Virus record (IMG/VR): IMGVR_UViG_3300049727_000008 | Span: 1 to 40,364 of that record | DNA: 40,364 nucleotides | Strand: one strand, 5' to 3' | DNA from: a virus | Shown: positions 30,301-40,364 of the stretch, one piece after another | How positions within the stretch are numbered: the first letter of the stretch is position 1 | How the letters are laid out: each line of letters begins with the position of its first letter | Program-made: the position numbers and the translations under genes | Notes under the pieces: model-generated | Databases searched by the model: none | Seen by the model: the letters and a program-made list of their open reading frames with translations, nothing else | What the model was told of the DNA's origin: nothing

Positions 30301-33300
30301 GGACTTCATGACGCGCACTGTCTGATAGAACACCGTTCAGCTTAGGATCATTAGTCACACGCGCAATTTCACGCAGTGCCACATCCCTCGCTGCGCTCAC
30401 CGCTGGCATATACTCAGATCCGACCAATTTTTCGTTCAAAAGACGAACAGGTGTGTTCAGCCATGGAACGCCAGTGTCTGGAAGTTTAGAAACGAGGGTT
30501 TCAAACGCATCAAGATTCTTATTCGCTGCCATCTCAAATCCAGACAGTGTGTCTAGCGTTCTTGTTACATTCGTAAGCGAACTTAGGTTCGACTTATACT
30601 GAGCACTGTTGTATGCGAGCGGTGCGCTCGGTGACAGCTCAGCAGCACGATTGATGATCGCAGCCTGCGCGACAGCACCGCGCATACCGAGTGAAGGAAG
30701 CTGGCCAGTTTCCAAGAACCGCTGAGCGTTCATATCAAGAGCTTCATTGGTCAGATGTGGAGTTTGTATATTCGCAGCTAAGATTGGCGTTGCTGTTCCA
30801 AGATTGGCTACTTCTTTTCCAGTTGTCTTATCAACTAGAATTGATGAACCGTGTGCCGTATCAGCAATGATTCCCTCGCCCATTGATTCTTTGATTTTCT
30901 TAGCAACTGAAATTGGAACTTGATCACCTGGATTCTTTCCAACAAACTGTGCCATCTCAGGTGTGAGCGGAGTCATCATAGAAGGACCAATCGGTTTCGG
31001 CTGGCCACCACTAAGATCCCACCACTGACCGTCTTCAAATTTGGTGTTCGCTCCAGTCATCAGCGACTGACCGCGCATGAGCGCAGCTTTCGCTTCCATG
31101 TACTTTCCACTCATCATCTGCGTGGAGTTCGTGTACTGATCGATTGCCTTCTGACGAGCAGCAGGATCTGTAATGCTCATAATCCTTGAACCTAGCTGCT
31201 GCGCTTGCTGGCCGTAGACCGGATCTTTAGATTCATGAGCAAGAATTGTACTGAATGTATTCATATCAGTCAATCCGGTTGTAGGATCTTTTGCAGCGGC
31301 AATTGCTCCAGCAACTGATGCCTGATGCTGAATGGTAAGCTCACTTGACTCAAGCTGTGTCTTCTGCGTTTCAGCACGTTTCTGCGCGAGTTCACTGTAT
31401 GTCTTGACAAGAGGAAGCGCCCACGTTCCTCCAGCTTTTACAAGTGAATCGTAATCAGGAGAAGTCAGACGTGTTGATGCTGAATTCGCTGGTGCTGTCG
31501 GTTGTCCTGGCGCACCAGTAGCTGGACTGACTTCTCCAGGCGTAGCCTGACCAGACGAAGGTGACGCGGAATTGCCAGTGGACGGAAGCGCAGCCCCAAC
31601 AGGAGCAGCCCCAACAGGAGCAGTTCCAGCAGGAGCAGTTCCAGCAGGAGCAGCCGTGTCTCCTGCTAGCACTCTGTTAATTCTTGCACGAGCGGCCATC
31701 TCCTCAGTCTTTTCCTGAATGGTTAGGTCGCCTTGTTGAAGCTGTTGCTGTTGAAGCTGCTGCTGGCCTGACATACTGCGAAGTTGAGATACTTTCTGCG
31801 CCATGTCAAGAGGATCAGGTGTTTCCGGCAATTTCTGGTAAGGAAGCCAATTCAGTACAGTGCTCACTTAATCCTCCTAGTCGTAAAGACCGGCCATGTT
31901 TGCGACTTGGTATTGCCCAAGAAGACTGCTGTCAATTGGAGGAACGTTGTATCCAGACATACTCATGTCAGTTGCACTTGGAGGGGCAACCGGAGAATTC
32001 GTTCCACTCATAGAACTAAGCGCACTAATCCCGCCATAGCCGCCCATCCCGCCATAGCCGCCCATCCCGCCATAGCCGCCCATCCCGCCATAGCCGCCCA
32101 TCCCGCCATAGCCGCCCATGCCCATCATTCCATAACCGAGCGTACCGAGGCCCATTCCCATCGGCGAGCCAGCGCCCATGCCCATTCCACCAGAAAGAGC
32201 AGTTCGCAGACCCATCTGCATTCCCATCGTTCCTGGTATGTTGTTCGCCATGTTCATACCAGCACCGATTCTGCTAAGTCCAGATAGTCCGTTGCCAACA
32301 GCGTTCGCAACACCGATGTCTCCCATCGCCTGTGCATTGCCTATATTATTGTACTGCTGGCCGACTTGCTGACTGGCACTGTTATTGATGTTGGCGATGT
32401 TGCTAGCGGCGGCTTGACCTTCTTGGCCTAGCTGACCAGCGGATGTCTGCCCAACATTGACAAGTGATCCTAAGCGATTGAACTTGTTGTTCTGCGCTTG
32501 CAGAAATTGGTTGTAAGACTGCTGATACTGTTGAAAGGCATTACCGTAGACTTGCTGATAGTTCGTATCAGCAGCACCGACAGTGTACTTTGAAAGATCT
32601 TTAGCAGTTCCACCTGTCAGCAGATTTCCCTGAGCAGCCGCAGATCTTTGTAGAGCCTGTTGTCCTTGCTGAAGAGCAAACTGATATCCTGGAGTCTGCT
32701 CAGCTTGCTCAGCAGTTGGGGCCGTGAACTGACCAGTCCAGTCTTTGGAAAGTTCGCCACCGGGCTGCAACATTGAACTTAGCTGTGTGACCGCGGTAGA
32801 ACCAGCTTGCTGATACGGAGCTTCAGTCGCCTGTTGGCCAGTCCACTCGGTCTTTTGAAAGTCCGTTGAATCTTTCTGCTGTTGCTCAGCGAAAGCGAGA
32901 GCTTTATTCGCAGCTGCCTCTTGCGCTGATGCGGCTTCAGATGCGCCAATGCCACCAGCGACAGCACTACCGACCACACCAGCGGCTAAGATTGCACCAG
33001 AGATTGACATAGACTAGTTTCCTTTGAACAGCTTACTGAACGTTTTGTCAGTAAACTCCCAACCGAGGCGCTCAAACAGAGCTTGGTGATCCTGATGAAC
33101 TTTGCAGCTCATGTGTCCGCGTGTAACTCCACGATTACGGAGTGTACGCTCGACTTCCTTAAACATTTTGACGCCAGCTCCGCCAACACGATACGCTGGC
33201 AGAATGTAGTACATGTCTGCTAATGCCATCTCACCTGCCGACTTGTAGTGCATGTGAGGAACCACGAAGCATATACAGTAACCGACCAATTTGCCGTCAG

Positions 33301-36300
33301 CACGAACTGTTATGATGTGAAGAACACCAGAAGACTGCATGTTCTTGTACCGCTCTTCATCCATATCTTGCTTGATCACACCACGATCAAGACCAAGTTC
33401 GTTCCAATGATGGCGCCATATCGGTCGCATTTCATCAACACAGTTTTCCCATCGTTCATACTGTGCCATAATCTTCACGGCTGCGCTTCTTCAATTGCAT
33501 CAGCGAGATCTTTCACTGTGTCAATTTTACCGATCATTTCGTCGGAAAGTTTGACGCCAAAAGATTCTTCTGTCGCTTGCACGATTTCCAAGAATTCCAG
33601 TGAGTCAACATTAAGTGATTCAAACGATGACTCAGGTAACGGCTTCAAATATTCAGCAACCGACTTACTGACAATTTCTATAACGCGAGACAGAATCATC
33701 ACCATGCCTCTTTCTTAAATCGTGCCCACGAGTTGTTCGCTGTACACAGATAGTAGTATCCATCGTCGTACGCCGCTTGTCCGGCAGTGCCGCTATCCGT
33801 TGCCGATTTTGGAACAGCTACATACGATGGAGAATTAGAAAGCTGTTCAGCGACAGTTTGATGCCACTGAACCCACGGTTCTGTTGGATTACCTCGTACA
33901 TCTGCGGATGGGCTCTTAATCGGTGGCGGAGGAAATGTCTTCATGCACCCTTCCTGAGCATCTCGGCAATACGTTGAACAGGTGCGAAGTCAGGATCAGC
34001 AGTGAGAAATGCATCAACGATCCTAAGAGGTACAGGATCCGAGAATGTCATCTCATAAATACGATCACGACTTCTTCCTAAGCGATACCAGTACGCACGT
34101 TTCGTAAACTCAGCGAGTTTTCCAAGATCAGCATTTCTATCATTGCCCCACGTTTCGCCGCCATCATCACTCCAACGTAGAGTAATCTGCGGACCACGAG
34201 TTGCTTGATACGGCACAGTCGCCATCAACTGGCCATTGCTGACATATATTTCAGCCTGAAATCCGTTGGTGGCAATCATCTTTACATTCTTGTATGCTCC
34301 ACCGCTGTAATTCACGAGCGGAACTGTTTCAAGGCTGGCTCCAACTACTGTAAGCGAGTAGTAGGCTCCTGGAACATTCTTGTCAAGAAAGATGATTGAC
34401 TGGGTCGCAAGTGTTCCATCAGTCTGATTGGAGTTTATCTTTCCATCAGGAGCAACGGTCAAAGACCACTGGTTTCCCAGCGAATCAATAACAACAAGTT
34501 GCGGATAACCGACAGGCGTACCGAAAAGTGGATTGTTAGGCCCTAGACCAACTTGAGCGTGAATCTGCAACATCTTGTGCTCAGTGTACGTCAGCTCCTT
34601 CGTAATATGTGGAGCTCGGCGCACACGGACTATTGGACTGCCAAAATCAGTTGAAAACTTATTGCTCTGCCAGTAGATTGTACCGCTAGCTCTGTCACCA
34701 ACTAGGTGTTTTCCAAACGCGACGCAATGGCAGCGAGCACGATGAGCCGCGTGTTGCCCTTTGGTGAAGAATGATTCTTCATGCCACATATTCGTAGCAC
34801 AGTCAAACACCCAGGTCTTATTCGCAGTGGGAAACCACAGAACCCACATAGCGTGACCGTTCAATTGCTTCGAATACCCTATGGCGTCAGCACAGGTTGC
34901 ATACCCTTGCCACTCAGATTCAACTGCATGGTTTGAAACACGAACTGGCGTGTATCCGTTAACACGGTAAGCGACGCCGAATCCTCGTTCGTCACCTCCA
35001 AGGAAGAACACGCTGTTGTCAAGTCTGACTGGACTGTCTGCGGCAAGCAGCCCTTGTTCAATGGTGCCGCCCGGTATAGGAGAGAATGGAAAATTCGCTG
35101 AGCCACTATTGTAGTAGACAACAGAGCGCGTTGTTCCCCAGATCCAAATCTCACGATGATCAATCAGCATACCGACCGCATTTTCAGGAAATACGCTGAT
35201 CTGTGCTACGTCGGAGCCGGCCCACTGTGTGAAGTCATCAAGCGCCGATATCTGAAACTTCTGTGAGTCCGCTATAAGCGAAACACCGTATCCGTCAGAA
35301 TAACCGATACGAGAGATAGGGCCAAGACCTGTCGCAGCAACCGTGAACACTCCAGTTTGCAGATTGTAGACATACAGCGAGCCGCCGCTGCTGATTGCAA
35401 TCTGGTATCCATTATTCGCGGCTATGTAGACAGGAGTTCCTTGTCCGCTCAATTTACCGATGAGCGTGGCAGTTCCTCCTGCATGAATTTCCCACAAGTT
35501 AGATCCGGCGGCAAAGGCGCGCCCATTGATACTGAATATCTGAAGAACGCTTGTCTCGCCCACTAAGGTGACGAATACTGCAAGACCTTCGCGATCGTAC
35601 AAGTTGTAAGGACTGACTCCAGCGTTCGTTTCATTCTGCTCAACGTACATATTGATCAAACGCTGAGCATCCGCGCTTAAAGACTCACTGGAGTACGATG
35701 GTCCAACAAACCCAAACCTTGCCATACTCTACTCTCCAGTTATCCAATTGAACGCTTTACGACCACGAGCTACAAGTGCTGGATCACAGTGAGCTTCTGG
35801 AATAACGATGTTATTTGACTTAATCTTCGCAATTGCAGACGCAGCAAGACCAGCAACGTCCGGCCTAAGTTCAGCATTGAACTCAGGAGCCAAGCGAACT
35901 GCAAGATTATACCGAATCGCTTCGTTGTACCCAGGAGGAAATTCAAGATCCAGCTGTGTATCGGTCATTTTAGTCAGCTGTGACCAGACATAAAATGCGA
36001 ACTGGATACCAACAGTTGGGATTGGCCACACGCTCAAGTTGCGCTGTGGGAACGCTACATCGTCATACATAATCTGCGGAAGCGTACTGCTGATTGCTTT
36101 GACAGGAACTTCGCTCCAAACAGCCGAATCAATCGTGTACTCCATCGGAAGTTCAAGCGGCTGTACCGGATTGTTCAAACTAATGACACCGACACGCTCA
36201 ATCCTGTTTGGGCGAACAATGTTGAAGTCGCCGCCTAGGCCAAGCGAATACGTTTGCTTGAGCGTAGACGGCGTCAGCACCAGTCGCTGGATATTGAACA

Positions 36301-39300
36301 CCATCAATCGCTCAAGGCCCCAAGCCGCCAACATATCGTTAAAGACAGCCATGCCAGTTTCTGCTTGGTCATCCGTTGGGGTTTCTCCCACCGCGATTAC
36401 ATTGAGCAACCGAAGGGCACTACTGATGATGTCAATTCCGTACATTTATACCTTCCTTTTGCGACGCCAGACTCCGCGCTCCTGCTCAACCTCGGCAGGT
36501 TGTTCCTGCTCAGCAGTTTCTTCCTGCTCAGCAGTTTCTTCCTGCTCAGCAACTTGTTCGTGAACCGAACTGCCTTCCAACTTTTCCAGCAGTTCGCTCA
36601 AACGCTCATCGCTACCACTGGCGCTCGGCGCATACGATTCAGAAGATGCCGGCTTTACGCTGTCATGAATGCTGTGAGTCGTTGGACCTTTCGCTTCAAG
36701 AAGCGAATCGTGCCAGCCATCGCCAAGCAACTGTTCTTGCTCAGGACTATGCACGAGAACTGATTTGTTATGCTTGTGGTGCTTCCACTTCGGAAAATCG
36801 CTGGCCACTAAACCTCCTATTTAGCTCTTAAACCGCCACAGCGCGGTATTAAGATGTAAAGGCGAGCGCGTAAGAGCCTCTTAACGCGCTCGCCGCCCAT
36901 TGGCCCATGGTACCGCCTGCCCGCCTGTTAGTAGGACGGGTAAAACTTGGCCGTGTTCGGGTCGTACGTCCAACATTCAACCTTGCTTACGACCGCAGTC
37001 GAAGCAAGAGCGATGTTGTTCGCAGTCGTCGTAGTCCAAATGGCGTCGGGTACTGCACAGATAGTACCCTTGGCGAAGCCAACCGGAATATTGAAACCAG
37101 TGATCGCGTTCGTACCAGTGATGTGGAACAGCGGACCAGTCGGCGTGACAAGACCGGCTGCGCTGGCCACAGCGGTCGTAGGCGAGACAGGAAATGAGTT
37201 GTTGAAGCCAGGAACCCAAGTGTTGCTCACAGAACTGCAAAGCCACTGGTATCCAGTGCGTACATTGATCAGAGGCTGTGCCAGCGTAGAAGACGCTGTG
37301 CAACTGCCCTGAGGATCATACGCCTGGAAGATCTGCGGCAGTCCCTGAAGCACCATCGCTCCGGCAGCGTGCAGCGTGGCGGGAGTGCCAAGCTGTGCTC
37401 GCCTCACAGTGACCGACGTATTGAGCGTACTGACTCCTGTGATCTGCATTGCTTCCCAGTCAACGAAGACGTAGTTACCAACGAGGAAGCCGGTGTTTGA
37501 CGCAGGGAAAATTGTGACCTGCGCCGTGGTGGTGATGGCATAGCTCAGCGTAGTCTGCGTAGGAACGGCCTGTCCGAACATCACAGACGCGAACACAGAC
37601 ACAAACAGCATGAGCACGAGCAAACGAAGTTTATTCATATTCTTTCTTTCTCCTGGTCGGGCAACCTAAGTTGCCCGACCTAAAGATTGGTTGATTCTTA
37701 GCTGCAGATGCGGCAAGCCAACTCGGCGTACAGAGTCGCCCAACCGTACAGGACGTCCAGGCGGCACGGGAACCGATCCGTGTTGATGTCGTATGCACGA
37801 ACAAGGCGGATGCTGAATCCGACCTGTTTATCGCTCACACGAGCTGCCATGTCAACACCACCGGGAAGCGGTAGGTCAGCGCAAGCCACCGTGAACGCGT
37901 CACGATGGAAACCAAGTCCCTGCGGAGTGGTAGTGCCACCACCAGCGCTCACGGTACCAGTGCTGTCGAAGATCACCAACGTAGCTCCGGTTGCAGGAGA
38001 GTTGGTAACGTTCTGGAAGGCACCAGCGGTGACAATCGCCGGCGAGAAGTTGATGGTCATGTTACCAGCGCCATCACTGGCACCAGGAGCTGTGACAACG
38101 AACTGGCGAAGAGCGCCAGTGTTCTGGCGGTTCTGCGGATTGACTGCGTAAACTCCGGCCATTGTGAACGTATCGCCGACATTCAAACGCTGAGCGGCAA
38201 CGGCAGTCCATCCATTTGTGATAATCTGACTTCCGGTCTGGCCATTGCCGTTGACGATAGGTGCGCCGCCAAGAGCACCAATGGTCTGGACACCGACGTT
38301 CTGATCCATAGACCATTTGAATCCGATCACGCGGCCCATCGTTCCTTCTTCATACTGCTTGGCAATGTCGTCAGACGACTGGAACAATCCCTTCAATGCG
38401 TCAATAATAGTTGCTTGCATTCCGGGATTGATGATCAGTGCACGATCGCTATCGCGAGGCGCTGCTTCTTCGTCCAAACGCTGGCCAACCTTCAAGTACG
38501 ACAGCAAGGCGTTGGGAACTGTGCCGGGAGTGCCGATACAGTTGTAGACATTGAGGTACTGCTGCAATCCGTCGTAGTCAATGTTGTTTGCGATGTTGGC
38601 GACAGCAGGTTTGATGAACCGCTTGCTGAAGTCGTCAATGCTCAGTGCCAAGTCAGCGGACGTAAACGCGATGTCAACGCCGCGCTGAGTGGTGAGGGCC
38701 AAAGGAACCTGACTCTCAGTCGCATCTTCAATTTGCAAACCCTGACCAGTACGGCCAAGATAACGAGCCGGCTTGCGAATGTTCAACGTGGTGCCGATTT
38801 TCGCACCAGAAATGCCAAACGATCCGTCGAAGTCACGACGAACGTGCTTCGCAAAGATGAGGTTGTTCTCAAGGATCATCAGGGCTTCCCTGGTGATCAT
38901 TGAGATTGTTAGCAGAGTGTTTGCCAAGATCTATCTCCTATTTACCGCGACGAGTTTTCGCGTAGTCCTGGTACGATAATTCGTCTATGGGAATTTCAGT
39001 TCGTGTTCCAGTTCCAGAAACAGTTTTGATAGGCTCAGGCGCCTTCGTGACAACTGTCTTCTTTTCCAGAGCACCAGTTTTCGTTGGCCCATCATTTGCG
39101 CTTGCCTTCGCGAGCTTTGCTGCCAGCTTGCCAATTTTCGCTGCGACGGCCAATGGCCTCATACGAAGAGCTACGAGTTCTTCACAGAGTTCAGGATTCT
39201 TGGCCAAGTGGTACACGATTTCAGGGCCGTTTTCCTGCTCAATGATTGCGAATTTTGCTGAATCCGGTATATCACTGTTCGCCGCGCTGACAACCTCGTC

Positions 39301-40364
39301 AAAGTCTTCAAGTTGCCCACGAGCTTCTGATACGCGCTGATTATACGCGTCAAACATCGCACGCTGGGCATCTTCAGTTTCTTTGACCTGGAGTTCAGTG
39401 GCTTGGGCTTCTTGTTCCTTCTTTTGCTCGTTGAACAGCTCACGAGCGACGGCGCGTGCGCCAAAGCGCACGGAGGCCTTGACATAATCTTCGTACTTAT
39501 CAAAGTCGCCGGGAATCGGCTCTTTTTCTTCTAGTACTGGATCCGCAGATTTTTCTGTCTTTGCAGCGGCCTTGCCATCAATCTTGGCTTCCAGAGCATC
39601 CAGTCTTTCTTTGAGCAGCCTGTTTTCTTCTAGCGCGGCGGACTTTTCATTTTCAGCGGCATAGTTCCTTGCTGTCAGTTTGTTGATGCGACGCTCGTAG
39701 CCATTTTTCGGCTCCACAAACGTCTTTTCGTCATGTACCGCGCCTTTATCTTCCTTCTTTGCTTCTTCAGCCGGTACTCCCGACTTTTCTTCAGGCTTCG
39801 GTTCAGCACTTTGTTTTGATTCATCAACTTCTTCAGTATGTTCTACGCCAGCTACCTGATCTACGACCTGCTGCGTGTCGGTTGTGGATGCGACTGTGAA
39901 ATCTCTCGGCATTGACTGCTCCTTTGTCCGGGTGATAACGCTCTCCCCGTAAGCGTCTGCGGTTAAGATTGAGGTTGAACAGATTGCGCTGGCTGAGCCG
40001 ATTGGTCAGGCTGCGCTTGCTGCGCTTGCTGAACTTGCATGTCGATCTGTGCTTGTTTTTCAATAGTCGAGTGCTCACCAAGAAGGTCTAGCCTCTGCTT
40101 AATCGCGTCCATCTGCGCATTGAGCATAGTGAGCGCACCCTGACCACGAACTTGAATCTCAGCCTGTACCAAAGCCGTCTGATTGTTCATGGCCGTAATG
40201 CGCTCACGACTTTCAGTTTCAAGACGTTTGGTAAGAATGACCTCGTTCGCCTTCTGCAGTTCGGAAACAACTGCCTGATGCTGCTGCATGAGCTGTTGTA
40301 GTTGAGCCTGTAGTTTCTGCATCTGCACTTTAGGATCAGACCCATCGTCATCAAGAAGATTAGG

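Overview
The window reads as about 40 kb of a tailed, short-tailed (podovirus-type) phage genome. No ribosomal, tRNA, integrase or lysogeny-repressor gene is visible, and genes are packed with ATGA/GTGA stop-start overlaps. The head and neck genes resemble the P22 type (coat, scaffold-like, gp4-like and gp10-like head completion, several ejection-type proteins). The replication genes are a family A DNA polymerase, a TOPRIM-helicase fusion and an ATP-dependent DNA ligase. The host is not shown directly. Several late proteins carry Sec signal peptides, two of them with an A|Q type cleavage site, which points to a Gram-negative host, possibly Acidobacteriota-like; this is inference.

Layout. Positions 1-6003 (+) hold a train of small early genes, many with zinc-knuckle cysteines, served by host-type sigma70-like promoters (about 4016 and 5548) and closed by a clear rho-independent terminator (6040-6071). 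Positions 6072-6284 are a regulatory gap with an inverted repeat and a promoter. Positions 6285-17858 (+) are the replication, recombination and nucleotide module: TOPRIM/SF3-like primase-helicase, a J-domain protein, a dCTP deaminase family enzyme, DNA ligase, a candidate ssDNA-binding protein, DNA polymerase, a Cas4/RecB-like Fe-S nuclease, a VRR-NUC nuclease and an SNF2-type helicase.

Positions 17855-23288 (+) are the most interesting part: an apparent thymidine (DNA base) hypermodification cassette. It holds two equal-length GT-A/TAGT-like glycosyltransferase candidates, a radical SAM protein with extra C-terminal cysteines, a protein of the 5-hmdU kinase helical-domain / aGPT-pyrophosphorylase type, a thymidylate synthase family enzyme likely to be a dUMP hydroxymethylase, a YfbR-like HD nucleotidase and a small conserved-looking helical protein. 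Together with the upstream deaminase these could make 5-hydroxymethyl-dUMP, limit dTTP, and decorate 5-hmdU in DNA after synthesis.

A large hairpin at 23305-23352 separates this from the convergent late operon on the minus strand, which enters at the right edge and runs to 23383. Its order is: possible portal C-terminus, scaffold-like protein, coat, a secreted-type protein, a small charged protein, gp4-like and gp10-like head completion proteins, a small protein, an acyl carrier protein, a GNAT acyltransferase, three ejection-type proteins, a tail fibre or spike with a signal peptide, a lysozyme-like endolysin, two small membrane proteins (holin candidates), and a signal-peptide-bearing beta-rich protein. 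Terminase and most of the portal lie outside the window. All functional calls come from motif recognition by eye; no database search was run.
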